Shown: positions 6,744-16,252 of the stretch, piece after piece | Numbering within the stretch: the first letter of the stretch is position 1 | Layout of the letters: each line of letters opens with the position of its first letter | Origin: Eubacteriaceae bacterium UBA1433 | Lineage (GTDB): Bacteria; Bacillota; Clostridia; Eubacteriales; UBA1433 | DNA length: 33,844 nt | Direction: 5' to 3' | Assembly (NCBI GenBank): GCA_002329295.1 | Contig: DCTT01000009.1 | Coordinates: 1 to 33,844 of the forward strand | Translations under genes and position numbers: made by a program | Notes under the pieces: model-generated | What the model was told of the DNA's origin: nothing | The model's database searches: none | Seen by the model: only the letters and a program-made list of their open reading frames with translations

Positions 6744-7845
6744 TCAGGTATTGTTTTTTAAATAAGCGTTGATAAAAAGGTCAATGGCACCGTCCATTAC
6801 GGCAGTGATATTGCCGCTTTCGGCATTGGTGCGGTGATCTTTTACCATGGTGTAAGGTTGAAAAACATAGGAGCGGATTTGACTGCCCCAGGCGATTTGC
6901 GTGTAGTCGCCTTTTAAGTCATCAATTTTTTCTTTCTGCTCACTTTCCATAATTTCAATGAGTTTGCCCTTAAGCATTTTCATAGCCGTTTCTCTGTTTT
7001 GGTGCTGGCTGCGTTCGTTTTGGCATTGGACGACAATTCCGGTGGGGATATGTGTGATGCGAATAGCGGAGTCGGTTTTATTGACGTGCTGTCCGCCGGC
7101 GCCGCTGGCTCTGAAAGTATCTACACGAATATCATCATCGGCAATGACAACGTCCATATCGTCATCGACGTCGGGCATGACATCTAATGAAGCAAAAGAA
7201 GTATGCCGCCTGCCGGAGGAATCAAAAGGAGAGATGCGCACCAGTCTGTGCACTCCTCTTTCAGCTTTTAAAAACCCGTAGGCATTAAGCCCCTCCACAA
7301 AGACAGAAACGCTTTTGATACCTGCCACATCGCCGGGAAGCTGGTCGATAATTTTTGTTTTAAATCCCTTTTGGTCGGCCCAGCGCAAATACATGCGCAG
7401 CAGCATTTCCGCCCAGTCTTGCGCCTCGGTGCCGCCTGCCCCTGCATGTAAAGATAAAATGGCGTTGTTGGCGTCATATTCGCCGGTAAGCAAAATGCTC
7501 AGACGAAAGTTTTCTACCTTCTCTTTCAGCGTGTCAATTTCTCGTTTGATTTGTGCGCTTTCTTCAGGAGAATAATCTTCTTTTAAAAGTTCGAGCATTA
7601 CGGAACTATCTTCGACTTGCTGCTGTAAAGAAGTAAAATGACTATATTTTTCTTTTCGGATTTTTTGCTCTTTTAATAATTTTTGCGCAGCTTTGTTGTC
7701 ATCCCAAAAGGTACTGGATTGCATCTTTGCGTCCGCGGCATCAATTTGCGATTTTAAAGCAGCGGGGTCAAAGTGCATCCCTCGCTTCCATAAATAAATT
7801 TTCTGTTTCGGTTACGATTTGTTCGTAATCCAGAATTTCAATCAT
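6744..7845 (-). CDS. prfB: Peptide chain release factor 2, expressed through a programmed +1 frameshift
   Basis: RF2 ends translation at UGA and UAA. The first frame starts at ATG 7845 (AGGGTGAG upstream), encodes 25 residues and meets an in-frame TGA at 7768-7770. At CTT TGA C (7773-7767) ribosomes must shift +1, skipping base 7770, to enter the long frame and make a protein of about 366 residues, the normal RF2 length. An AGGG internal Shine-Dalgarno-like element lies 5 bases before CTT. The long frame contains the stop-codon recognition motif SPF (in RISPFDSSGRRH) and the catalytic GGQ (in GAGGQHVNKT). The shift site is the known autoregulatory device of prfB. It follows secA by 51 bases, a common pairing in Bacillota. 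Confidence 0.96.
7766..7783 (-). promoter_or_regulatory. prfB programmed +1 frameshift site
   Basis: Minus-strand AGGGATGCACTTTGAC: a Shine-Dalgarno-like AGGG, then the slippery CTT followed by TGA C. The same arrangement drives RF2-sensitive +1 shifting in most bacteria. The gap between AGGG and CTT (5 bases) is slightly longer than the 3 bases of the E. coli site. Confidence 0.92.
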
Positions 7846-7896
7846 TTGACTCACCCTCTCTGTGTGTTATGGTATGTTTGTATAGATTAAAGAAAG

Positions 7897-10395
7897 TTAT
7901 GCGCCACAGCATCGTTTATATTTTTTGCCGCTGCCGCATGGACAAGGATCGTTGCGACCGACTTTATTTTTATTGGAAGCTTGAGGACGCGCTGTGTCTT
8001 TGCCGCCTGTGTGGATGTCTTCACGTTTGGTGACGGGACGTTTTTCGGCGGATTCTGCGCGCTCTAATCTGACCGTTAAAAGGTAGCGAATCGTATCTTC
8101 CTGAATGGAATGAGACATTTCTTCAAACATGTCAAAACCTTCTTTGGTGTAAGCTTGAATGGGATTGATGTTGCCATAGGCTTGAAGCCCTACGCCTTGG
8201 CGCAGTTGATCCATGTTGTCTAAGTGCTCCATCCACTGCATATCTACTACACGAAGCAAGATATCTCGTTCCAGTTTGCGCATTATTTCAGGGGTCAGCA
8301 ATTTTTCTTGTTCATGGTAGGCTTGTAATGTTTTGTCTTGAAAAAACGCTTCGATTTCTTCTCGCGTGTGCGGCAGATCTTCTTCTTTTACGCTGCCTTT
8401 GGGCAGGTAAAAATGTTCGAATTGCGTGATAAGCCCCTTTAAATCCCACTCTTCATAAAATTCGGAAACAGAAGTATAAGATTCACAGTATTGGCTGACT
8501 AAATCGGTGAGCATTTCCTGTATTTCTTCGCTGATATCGTCTTTTTCAAAGACAATGCGCCTTTGCGCGTAAATCACTTCACGCTGTTTATTGAGCACAT
8601 TGTCAAATTGCAATACGTTTTTGCGGATGCCAAAATTGCGGGTTTCTACGCGTTTTTGTGCCGACTCAATGCCTTTTGTGATGAAGCGGTGCTCAATGGG
8701 CATATCATCGGGGAGTTTGTCGGCAATGGTTTCAAATCGCTCGCCTGCAAAAATGCGCATTAAATCATCTTCGATGGAAATAAAAAACTGTGAACTGCCC
8801 ACATCTCCCTGCCTGCCTGCACGACCGCGGAGCTGATTGTCAATGCGCCTGCTTTCGTGGCGTTCCGTGCCGATAATGTGCAGTCCGCCCAATTCAAGAA
8901 CCCCTTCTCCCAACACAATATCCGTTCCGCGGCCTGCCATGTTGGTGGAAATGGTAACTGCGCCTCTTTGTCCGGCGTGGGTGATGATTTCCGCCTCTTT
9001 ATCATGTTGTTTTGCATTAAGCACATTATGTTTTATGCCTTTTTTAGAAAGCAGTCGGCTCAGCGTCTCAGACTTTTCGATCGAAATGGTGCCCACCAGT
9101 ACGGGTTGACCTGTCTGGTGGCGAGCGACGATTTCATCAATGACAGCATCAAATTTTACTTTTTCGTTTTTATAAATAATATCTTCCATGTCTTGACGTA
9201 TCATCGGTTTGTTTGTAGGAATGGTGATGACGTTCATGTTATAAATGGAGGAAAATTCTTCTTCTTCGGTTTTAGCTGTACCGGTCATACCGGCCAGTTT
9301 GTTATAGAGTCTAAAATAATTCTGAAAAGTAATCGTGGCCATCGTCACACTTTCGCGGGCCACGGTAACACGCTCTTTTGCCTCAATGGCCTGATGCAAC
9401 CCTTCAGAGTATCGGCGTCCATGCATGAGACGACCGGTAAACTCATCTACAATAATGATTTCATCGTCTTGCACAATATAGTCTTTGTCGCGATGTTTGA
9501 GCTTATGCGCTCGGAGTGCCTGATTGATATGGTGTAAGATTTCCATATTGTCCACATCAGACAAGTTATCGATTTTAAAATATCGTTCGGCACGGCTGGT
9601 GCCAATCTCGGTGAGTGAGACAGCTTCGTCTTTTTCTTCTAAGGTATAGTCTGTCTCGGCTTTCAGTGTTTTCACGAAAGCATCGGCGGTTTTATACAGA
9701 TTGGTACTTTTTTTGCCGCTGCCGGAAATAATTAACGGCGTTCGAGCTTCATCAATTAAAATGCTGTCTACTTCGTCGACAATCGCATAATGAAGTTTGC
9801 GCTGTACAATTTCATGTTGGTTGATAACCATATTGTCTTTTAAGTAGTCAAAGCCCAACTCGTTATTCGTGGCATAGGTAATATCGGCTTGGTAGGCTTG
9901 TTTGCGCTCTTCAGTAGTAAGGCCGTGTACAATCAGGCCTACTTCAAGGCCTAAGAAGCGATAGATTTGGCCCATCCATTGACTGTCTCGGCTGGCCAGG
10001 TAATCGTTGACGGTAACGATATGCACGCCTTTGCCGCTGAGTGCGTTGAGATATGCAGGAAGCGTGGCAACGAGAGTTTTGCCTTCGCCGGTTTTCATTT
10101 CGGCGATATTGCCCTCGTGGAGTACAATACCTCCCAATAGTTGCACGTCAAAGGGGCGCATGCCCACGGTTCTTTTTGCCGCTTCGCGAACTACGGCAAA
10201 AGCTTCGGTCAAAAGGTCGTCTTCCGTTTCGCCCTCTTGCAGGCGGCGCTGAAATTCGGTGGTTTTATTTCGCAATTCTTCATCGCTCAAAGCGGATATT
10301 TCTTCTTCAAGTGCATTAATAAGGTCTACACGTTTAAAATATTTATCGATTTGGTTTTTTTCAAAGCCTTTTGCAAGGCTGGAAAGAAATCCCAT
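7897..10395 (-). CDS. secA: Protein translocase ATPase SecA
   Basis: The motor of Sec-dependent protein export, acting at the SecYEG channel. The 832-residue protein has Walker A in MKTGEGKTL (about 100-108), the [20 protein letters not shown]-type motif, a preprotein cross-linking domain, the second nucleotide domain with the [11 protein letters not shown] motif and GRAGRQGD, and a helical scaffold. The C-terminal zinc-binding tail [13 protein letters not shown] is intact, so a SecB-like or ribosome/lipid contact is likely. Start ATG 10395 has GGAGGACAT just upstream. It has its own promoter and is followed by prfB. Confidence 0.98.
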   Translation of the reverse strand: MGFLSSLAKGFEKNQIDKYFKRVDLINALEEEISALSDEELRNKTTEFQRRLQEGETEDDLLTEAFAVVREAAKRTVGMRPFDVQLLGGIVLHEGNIAEMKTGEGKTLVATLPAYLNALSGKGVHIVTVNDYLASRDSQWMGQIYRFLGLEVGLIVHGLTTEERKQAYQADITYATNNELGFDYLKDNMVINQHEIVQRKLHYAIVDEVDSILIDEARTPLIISGSGKKSTNLYKTADAFVKTLKAETDYTLEEKDEAVSLTEIGTSRAERYFKIDNLSDVDNMEILHHINQALRAHKLKHRDKDYIVQDDEIIIVDEFTGRLMHGRRYSEGLHQAIEAKERVTVARESVTMATITFQNYFRLYNKLAGMTGTAKTEEEEFSSIYNMNVITIPTNKPMIRQDMEDIIYKNEKVKFDAVIDEIVARHQTGQPVLVGTISIEKSETLSRLLSKKGIKHNVLNAKQHDKEAEIITHAGQRGAVTISTNMAGRGTDIVLGEGVLELGGLHIIGTERHESRRIDNQLRGRAGRQGDVGSSQFFISIEDDLMRIFAGERFETIADKLPDDMPIEHRFITKGIESAQKRVETRNFGIRKNVLQFDNVLNKQREVIYAQRRIVFEKDDISEEIQEMLTDLVSQYCESYTSVSEFYEEWDLKGLITQFEHFYLPKGSVKEEDLPHTREEIEAFFQDKTLQAYHEQEKLLTPEIMRKLERDILLRVVDMQWMEHLDNMDQLRQGVGLQAYGNINPIQAYTKEGFDMFEEMSHSIQEDTIRYLLTVRLERAESAEKRPVTKREDIHTGGKDTARPQASNKNKVGRNDPCPCGSGKKYKRCCGA

Positions 10396-10453
10396 TTTAT
10401 GTCCTCCTTCGCTCGTTGAGGTAAACAGTGTTTATCAAAAAGATATCTGAAGT

Positions 10454-10483
10454 ATTATATCACAAGGCTACATAGATGTGTAA
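10454..10483 (-). promoter_or_regulatory. Candidate promoter of secA
   Basis: Minus strand: TTACAC (10478-10483), an 18-base spacer and a perfect TATAAT (10454-10459), about 60 bases upstream of the secA start and just beyond the preceding terminator. Confidence 0.6.
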
Positions 10484-10491
10484 GTTCATGC

Positions 10492-10518
10492 AAAAAAAAA
10501 GGCTCAGTGAGCCTTTTT
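10492..10518. terminator. Strong terminator between the DUF5317-type gene and secA
   Basis: A 10-bp inverted repeat AAAAAGGCTC...GAGCCTTTTT (10496-10505 with 10509-10518, 3-base loop). On the minus strand it is followed by nine T residues, so it ends the upstream unit cleanly before the secA promoter. Confidence 0.9.
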
Positions 10519-10530
10519 AAGAAATCAGAG

Positions 10531-12555
10531 CTATTTTTTGATCCAAACATAATTGATTTTACCGTCAATTTCAAACGCAACACGTTCATATTCATCAGAG
10601 GTATCTTTTGTCAATGCGGAGCGTGCCTCCTTGCTACGTTGAGGAGCCCCTTCTTTTTCAAAAATGCTATCCAACTCTTCTTGGGAATGTTGTTGCTGCG
10701 AAGAGACAGTTTGATTTTGAGCAGAAGAAGCAGCCAGTGGCGAAAGAGCCTCTTGCTCCTGACGTTGAAGTTCTTCAAAAATCTCTTTGCGGATCTTTTC
10801 TAGATTAACCGTGCTGTCATAAATGCTGGGAACGTCTTTGACCACATCAAGGCTTTTGGAGTCAGTGCTTTTGCTCCTGTGGAATTTATAATTTTCGTTT
10901 TCAACAATGCGTCCATCTTTGATAATGAAAGGATAATTATTTTCGTCATCACTATCATCATCTTCAAGCGTCTGTGCATCTTCTTGAGGCTGGATAACAA
11001 CGGTACCGGCTTCTTCACGATGGGTTTCAGGTTTTGCGGAGACAGAAACATCTTGCTTGATATCGGTCGCTTGAACCGTCTCTTCAACGGTTTGATCTTT
11101 TTCACCAGAAGGAACCTGCGCAGCGAGGGCATCTTTTTGTTGTTTACTTTGTTCAAACAAATCTTTCATGTATTGCAGCATGGTAGAGACATTTTGTTGT
11201 AATTCCGCCTCGGCTTGTGCTTTCGCGGCCACTTGAGCAGCTTCTTGTTCTGCTTGCGCTTGGGCTTGGGCCAGCAGTTCTTCTTCGCTTACCATAGTTT
11301 CCGAGCGTATGTATTCTTCATGCGTTTCTTCCGCTTTAGCCGGTATATCTGAAATAAGAGATGCATCTGTTTCTTCTAACTCAACTAGCTGTTCGGCCTC
11401 CTCTTCAACGCTCTCTGCATCATCATATACAGGAACTTCTTCTATGAACTCATCTAAAACTTCTTCCTGCTCATCTGCCTCTTCACCAGAGGGTTGTTCT
11501 GTAAAAAGAAGTTCTTCGTTGACAGATTCATCAAAAAATTCTTCCGTGGTTTCTTGCGGTAGCGTCCATTCTTCTTGGTCCATCGATGCAATAGGCGTTG
11601 TCGGAGAGTCTTGACGATCTTTGATCTCATTTAAAACGCGGAATACATGATCATACTCTTCGCTGTCTTCTTGAAGAGAGGCATCGTCAATATCCGGTAA
11701 AATAAAATCATCTGAATCGGAAGCCAAGAAATCTTCTTGTTTTTGATAGAATGGAGATTTTGTGGCATCTCCTCCTAAAATCATATCGCCTTCCATATTG
11801 GAAATCAGAGGATCTTTGTGCAAATCGAATCCTTTTTCTGCTTCTCCCAAAATGATATCATCTGATAAAGTGGAAGGAGACGATTGCGATGAAGGCAGGA
11901 ACGAATCAAATTCGTCTATGCTTTCTTCGCCGGCAGCCTGAATAATTTCGTCTATTTTTAATTCACTTGTAAAATTGAGTTTACCTGTGTAATCGGCAAT
12001 GTCTTTTGGTGTTGATTTTCTTGCTACGGGACGTACCAAGAGGAGTTGAATTACCATGAACAAAGCGATAGTAATGATAATATCTCCGATGCTGATAGGC
12101 AGACTTGGAATACCGATGACCTTACAAAGCGGCATCACATAGGGTGTCGAAGCCGTGAGTTGGTTGGTAGCGCCGAAGTATTGAAAAAAGAGCGCAAAAT
12201 CAGAATTGGCCATTTCTGAGGCGGACTGCAAAACAGGCATCTTGCCGCCGTTTAAAAATGTTGCCGTAAAATTCAGCGCAACACCCAAAATAAGCAAAAA
12301 AGACCAGATATTATTGAGGTTGAAGACAACGGTGATCATAATTAACACGTATACGGCAAAGTATAACCAGTAAGAATAGTCTTTGATAAAATCTACGACA
12401 AAATCTATATTGGTCAGCGGACCTGCTATTAATGCCGCATAGATGATCAAGGCTAAAATCAACAAAAACCATGCCTTATAGTGTTGTACATTTTTCAATC
12501 GACCTTTTCTCGCCAAAGCCACAATAATCGATAAAATAATTATTCCCAGATACAT
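10531..12555 (-). CDS. Membrane protein: DUF5317-like head with a long acidic cytoplasmic tail, function unknown
   Basis: About 674 residues from ATG 12555, preferred over ATG 12609 because AGAGG lies 7 bases upstream of it and TATAAT lies just before 12609. The first 180 or so residues hold about five membrane helices with the stretch FLNGGKMPVLQSA, then a loop and a last helix ending in LLLVRPVARKS; this resembles DUF5317 small membrane proteins. The remaining 480 residues are not membrane-bound: Glu, Asp, Ser and Gln-rich, mostly low complexity, with a likely coiled coil in the Ala/Gln/Glu-rich part near residues 430-500. The very end, YERVAFEIDGKINYVWIKK, is ordered-looking and basic. It sits between hpf and secA. 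Function unknown; the head assignment is from pattern memory. Confidence 0.75.
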   Translation of the reverse strand: MYLGIIILSIIVALARKGRLKNVQHYKAWFLLILALIIYAALIAGPLTNIDFVVDFIKDYSYWLYFAVYVLIMITVVFNLNNIWSFLLILGVALNFTATFLNGGKMPVLQSASEMANSDFALFFQYFGATNQLTASTPYVMPLCKVIGIPSLPISIGDIIITIALFMVIQLLLVRPVARKSTPKDIADYTGKLNFTSELKIDEIIQAAGEESIDEFDSFLPSSQSSPSTLSDDIILGEAEKGFDLHKDPLISNMEGDMILGGDATKSPFYQKQEDFLASDSDDFILPDIDDASLQEDSEEYDHVFRVLNEIKDRQDSPTTPIASMDQEEWTLPQETTEEFFDESVNEELLFTEQPSGEEADEQEEVLDEFIEEVPVYDDAESVEEEAEQLVELEETDASLISDIPAKAEETHEEYIRSETMVSEEELLAQAQAQAEQEAAQVAAKAQAEAELQQNVSTMLQYMKDLFEQSKQQKDALAAQVPSGEKDQTVEETVQATDIKQDVSVSAKPETHREEAGTVVIQPQEDAQTLEDDDSDDENNYPFIIKDGRIVENENYKFHRSKSTDSKSLDVVKDVPSIYDSTVNLEKIRKEIFEELQRQEQEALSPLAASSAQNQTVSSQQQHSQEELDSIFEKEGAPQRSKEARSALTKDTSDEYERVAFEIDGKINYVWIKK

Positions 12556-12622
12556 AAGTAACCTCTCAATCAAAGTGCTGAGTTGTAATTGTGTTTTTGA
12601 TCTAATCAATCATATACAATAC

Positions 12623-12628
12623 ATTATA
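12623..12628 (-). promoter_or_regulatory. Candidate -10 box for the DUF5317-type gene
   Basis: Minus-strand TATAAT about 70 bases upstream of the chosen start, in the 104-base gap after hpf. No convincing -35 box accompanies it. Confidence 0.35.
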
Positions 12629-12659
12629 TAATAGAAATAGCAAAAAAAACGAAAAAAAT

Positions 12660-13211
12660 TTAAAATTCGGGGACAATTAAGCCATAATCACCGTCTTTTC
12701 GCTTATAAAGAACATGTACTTCTTCAGTTTCATCGTCTAAAAACACAAAAAACTGATGTCCGATAAGCTCCATTTGAAGGCTGGCTTCCTTTGCTGACAT
12801 GGGTTTAAGAGCAAAGCGTTTGACTTTGACGATATTTTGTGTTTCTTCTTCCGATTCGTCAAATGTCTCAGAGACGGAACCGTCCTCGCCGGCTGCGGCA
12901 AACTCATGACGAATGCTTTCGGTCCCCTTGATGTTGAGTTTGTTTTTATATTTTTTTAATTGCAAATCAATTTTATCAATGACCAAATCAATGGCGTTTG
13001 TGCCATCAATGCCGGTTTCTTCGGCTTTGATAATGTTTTTATTATAATAGATGACCAAATCCAGTTTTGTACCGCCTTTGATCATTTTAAAAGTAGCTGT
13101 CGCTTTGGTGTTTGGGTGCAAAAACTTGTCATATTTTTGCAATTTCCCTTCAAGGTTTTCTCTTAATTTATCGCTTGAACGCATGTTTTTGAAATATATA
13201 TTGACTACCAT
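12660..13211 (-). CDS. hpf: Ribosome hibernation promoting factor, long form
   Basis: Binds the 30S subunit and pairs ribosomes into inactive 100S dimers when growth slows. The 183-residue protein has the N-terminal YfiA/RaiA domain (about 1-100), an acidic linker (about 105-127) and the C-terminal dimerisation domain (about 128-183) with RFALKPMSAKEASLQMELIGH and the ending YGLIVPEF. That two-domain layout defines long HPF, which dimerises ribosomes without RMF. Start ATG 13211 has a GGAGGGG ribosome site. A TATAAT (13241-13246, minus strand) lies about 30 bases upstream of the start. Confidence 0.96.
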   Translation of the reverse strand: MVVNIYFKNMRSSDKLRENLEGKLQKYDKFLHPNTKATATFKMIKGGTKLDLVIYYNKNIIKAEETGIDGTNAIDLVIDKIDLQLKKYKNKLNIKGTESIRHEFAAAGEDGSVSETFDESEEETQNIVKVKRFALKPMSAKEASLQMELIGHQFFVFLDDETEEVHVLYKRKDGDYGLIVPEF

Positions 13212-13240
13212 GATTACCCCTCCATTAAAACCTTTTTGAC

Positions 13241-13269
13241 ATTATATCATCTTTCTCACTTAAGATAAA
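13241..13269 (-). promoter_or_regulatory. Candidate promoter of hpf
   Basis: Minus strand: a perfect TATAAT (13241-13246) with a weak -35 match TTTATC (13264-13269) at 17 bases. The poor -35 box would fit an alternative sigma factor or an activator, but this cannot be decided here. Confidence 0.4.
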
Positions 13270-13334
13270 GCAAAATGTATTTTTATATTTATTAGTGTGA
13301 GTCTTTCACTTGCAAAAGTCGAAGTGCTGATTTT

Positions 13335-14051
13335 TTAATGCATGCTGGAGGCAATAACGGCAAAATAAACCTTGTGGCATCCGGCATCAAGAAGTGCTTT
13401 TGCACAGGCTTGAATCGTAGACCCTGTGGTGAGCACGTCATCAATTAACAGCACGTTTTTATCTTTTAAAACATCAGAGACAACTGCGAAACTGCCACGG
13501 AGATTTTTTTCACGTTCAAGCTTGCTGAGTCCTATTTGGTCAGCGGTTTCGCGCGTTTTTTGCAAGGCATGAATCTCGACGGGTTTGGAGATTGACTCTG
13601 CCAATCCTTCTGCAATGCATTGGGCTTGATTGTAGCCTCTTTGCTGATAGCGAAGAGGTGCAAGCGGTACGGGAACAATGACATCGACTTTATGTAGTAT
13701 ATCTGTTTTCCGAAGAATGTCAATAGAGAGCAGAGCGCCGAATCGACGAGCCAAGTCGGTGTTGTTGTCATATTTCATACTGTGAATAATGGGGCGGCTA
13801 TATCGGTTGTAAATGAGCATACATACGCCGCGTTCATAGGAATAGACATTTTTGTAACAGGTTGCACATACTTCGCCGCCACGCAGAGCACATCCGCAAA
13901 TTTTACAATAAGCCGGTGCATCGGCAAACACGTAAGGTGCGCATTTTGAACAGATGCTGTATTTTTCGCCAAACAAAACACGGCCGCATGCGGGACAGTA
14001 AGGTGAAGAAGGGTACAGTGCTTTTAGCAGGCGGGACCAAAGGTTACTCAC
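13335..14051 (-). CDS. comFC: ComFC/Gnt-like phosphoribosyltransferase-fold protein
   Basis: The ComF family is linked to DNA uptake during transformation and to DNA repair. The N-terminal part carries paired CxxC motifs (CPACG, CSKC, CKICG, CATC), a zinc-ribbon arrangement. The C-terminal part is a phosphoribosyltransferase fold with the PRPP-loop VLLIDDVLTTGSTIQ. I chose GTG 14051: GGAGG lies 6 bases upstream, and the codon overlaps the recD2 stop by 8 bases, implying translational coupling. The ATG at 14081 would give ten more residues but has no such site. Length from GTG is 238 residues. No comFA lies next to it. Confidence 0.88.
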   Translation of the reverse strand: MSNLWSRLLKALYPSSPYCPACGRVLFGEKYSICSKCAPYVFADAPAYCKICGCALRGGEVCATCYKNVYSYERGVCMLIYNRYSRPIIHSMKYDNNTDLARRFGALLSIDILRKTDILHKVDVIVPVPLAPLRYQQRGYNQAQCIAEGLAESISKPVEIHALQKTRETADQIGLSKLEREKNLRGSFAVVSDVLKDKNVLLIDDVLTTGSTIQACAKALLDAGCHKVYFAVIASSMH

Positions 14052-16251
14052 CGGCAGCCTCCTGCTGAATGCGCTCGGCAAGAGCAGTTTTGCGATGGAT
14101 GGCGATATTGTTTTTGACCATCATTTCAATAATGCGGCGGCTGCCGACTAATACGGCGGTTTCTTTGGCTCGAGTCAGGGCGGTGTAGAGCAAATTACGA
14201 CTCAAAAATTGCCCGTAACCTTCACAGACCAAGATGATAACAGCGTTAAATTCGCTTCCCTGGCTTTTGTGGATGGTAATGGCGTAAGAAAGCATCAACT
14301 GATCCGCTTCGTCAAAAGCATAATGCACCAAACGCTCTTCTTCAAACAAGACAGAAATCAGTTTGCTTTCAGCATCAATTTTTTCGATGATGCCAATGTC
14401 GCCGTTAAAGATACCCGTTCCACTTTGCTTGGAAAAAATATTGGTCCATAAGGCATTATAGTTATTGCGGATTTGCATCACTTTATCTCCTTCACGCAAG
14501 GTATCGTGAAGCAATTTTTTTTCTTTTTTCTGAGGTGAAGGAGGGTTGAGAGCTTCTTGCAATAAAACATTTAAATTTTCGACGCCGGTGTGGCCGCGTT
14601 TGACGGGGCTGATGACCTGAATGTCTTGCAAGGCATCATAATTTTTATATTGTGTCAAACGCTCGGTGCATAAATCCAAAACCGTTTGAGCGGCACGTGT
14701 GGGAAGGGGTGCATCAACAAAGAAAAAATCGTCGCTTTTATTGTCGATGATCGGCATGCGACCCGTGTTGATGCGATGGGCGTTTAAGACAATCATGCTG
14801 CGTTCGCTTTGACGAAAAATTTTGTCAAGATGGGACACGTTGACGCAACGGCTGGCAATGATATCTTTGAGCACATTGCCCGGAGAAACAGAAGGAAGTT
14901 GATCGATATCGCCGACAAAAATCAGTTGCATATGACTGCTTGTTGCTTTGAGCAAGTAGTGCAGAAGCGTGATGTCAATCATCGAAGCTTCATCGACAAT
15001 CAAACAATCTGCCTCTAAAAGGTTGTCTTCGTTTTTTGCAAACATCATTTTGTCTTCGGAAGAAAAAGAATATTCCAAAAGGCGATGGACGGTTTTGGCT
15101 TCTATGCCGCAAGCGCTGCTCATCCGCTTGGCGGCCCTGCCTGTGGGGGCGGCTAACAGGGCGGTTTTGCCCAACTTGTTCAAAATATAAAGGACGCATT
15201 GAATAATGGTGGTTTTTCCGGTTCCGGGACCGCCGGTGATAATACTGATTCCATGCACAATACAAGAACAAACGGCATTGCGTTGACTTTTGTGAAGCGT
15301 GATATCGTAAAGGTGCTGATATTCGTCGATGATGCGGTGGATGAAGGACATATCCAAATCGTAGAAGTTTTTGGAAAGGCGAGCAATTCGCTTCGCAGAC
15401 TCCACTTCGGCAACATAAAGCGCCAACGGATAATAGACATTGTTTTCGTCCATTTCACACAGGATAATCTTGCCTATCTTTGTTAAAAAAACCAGTGCAT
15501 CTTCTACGGAATCGGAATCCACGTCCAACATTTCGGCGACTTTGGTGATTAAGAAGTCTTCTTCGCAATACATATCGCCGTTGTGGTATAATTCCGACAA
15601 AATATGATTGACGCCTGCACGGACACGAAAAGACGATGACGGCTCAATGCCCAGCGCCATGGCGATTTTATCTGCGGTTTTAAAGCCTACACCGATGACG
15701 TCTTCGATGATGCGATAAGGGTTTTGGCTGATAATTTGAATGGAAGCGTCTTGATACACTTTATAAATTTTCAGTGCAAGAGAGGTGCTGATGCCGTATT
15801 TTTGCATAAACATCATGACTTCTCTGCTTTTTTCTTGCTCTGCATAAGAAATGCGGATATTTTCAGCCGTTTTGACGCCGATTTTCGGCACGGTCGTCAG
15901 TCGCTGCGGGTTTGATTTGATTACATCCAACACTTCGGTGCCAAAATGTGTTACCAAAGCATCGGCGAGAGCGGGGCCGATTCCTTTAAAGAGGCCGGAA
16001 GCCAAATATTTTTTTAAACTTTCTTCATCGGTGGGAACATTGATTTCGTAAGAATGAGCCTGAAACTGTTTGCCATAGGTTTTGTGTTCAACAAAATGAC
16101 CGTGTACCGTTACGCTTTCGCCTTCGGAAAGTTGCGGAAAATTGCCCGTAATGACTTCGCTGCCGCTTTCGCCGTCCAGATGAAAAACGGTGTAATTTGT
16201 ATATTCATTAAAAAATAAAACACGGGAGATGGTGCCAGAAAGTGTGTCCAT
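14044..16251 (-). CDS. recD2: RecD2-type 5'-3' DNA helicase
   Basis: ATP-dependent SF1B helicase, 735 residues, of the RecD2 group that works without RecBC. The N-terminal OB-like and helix-hairpin-helix region (about 1-300, with GIGPALADALV and VPKIGVKTAENI) is followed by the motor with Walker A GGPGTGKTT (about 337-346), Walker B DEASMID, GDIDQLPSV and the C-terminal TALTRAK motif. It starts one base after the stop of the ttcA-like gene, with GAGG 8 bases before the ATG, and its stop overlaps the comFC start. Roles in mismatch repair and replication-fork maintenance are known for RecD2 in other Bacillota. Confidence 0.95.
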   Translation of the reverse strand: MDTLSGTISRVLFFNEYTNYTVFHLDGESGSEVITGNFPQLSEGESVTVHGHFVEHKTYGKQFQAHSYEINVPTDEESLKKYLASGLFKGIGPALADALVTHFGTEVLDVIKSNPQRLTTVPKIGVKTAENIRISYAEQEKSREVMMFMQKYGISTSLALKIYKVYQDASIQIISQNPYRIIEDVIGVGFKTADKIAMALGIEPSSSFRVRAGVNHILSELYHNGDMYCEEDFLITKVAEMLDVDSDSVEDALVFLTKIGKIILCEMDENNVYYPLALYVAEVESAKRIARLSKNFYDLDMSFIHRIIDEYQHLYDITLHKSQRNAVCSCIVHGISIITGGPGTGKTTIIQCVLYILNKLGKTALLAAPTGRAAKRMSSACGIEAKTVHRLLEYSFSSEDKMMFAKNEDNLLEADCLIVDEASMIDITLLHYLLKATSSHMQLIFVGDIDQLPSVSPGNVLKDIIASRCVNVSHLDKIFRQSERSMIVLNAHRINTGRMPIIDNKSDDFFFVDAPLPTRAAQTVLDLCTERLTQYKNYDALQDIQVISPVKRGHTGVENLNVLLQEALNPPSPQKKEKKLLHDTLREGDKVMQIRNNYNALWTNIFSKQSGTGIFNGDIGIIEKIDAESKLISVLFEEERLVHYAFDEADQLMLSYAITIHKSQGSEFNAVIILVCEGYGQFLSRNLLYTALTRAKETAVLVGSRRIIEMMVKNNIAIHRKTALAERIQQEAAGE

Positions 16252-16252
16252 A

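Noticed and set aside
8857..9537. A 226-codon plus-strand reading frame inside secA
   Set aside because: It lies wholly opposite the well-supported secA gene, has no good ribosome site or recognisable motif, and its composition is that of an antisense shadow.
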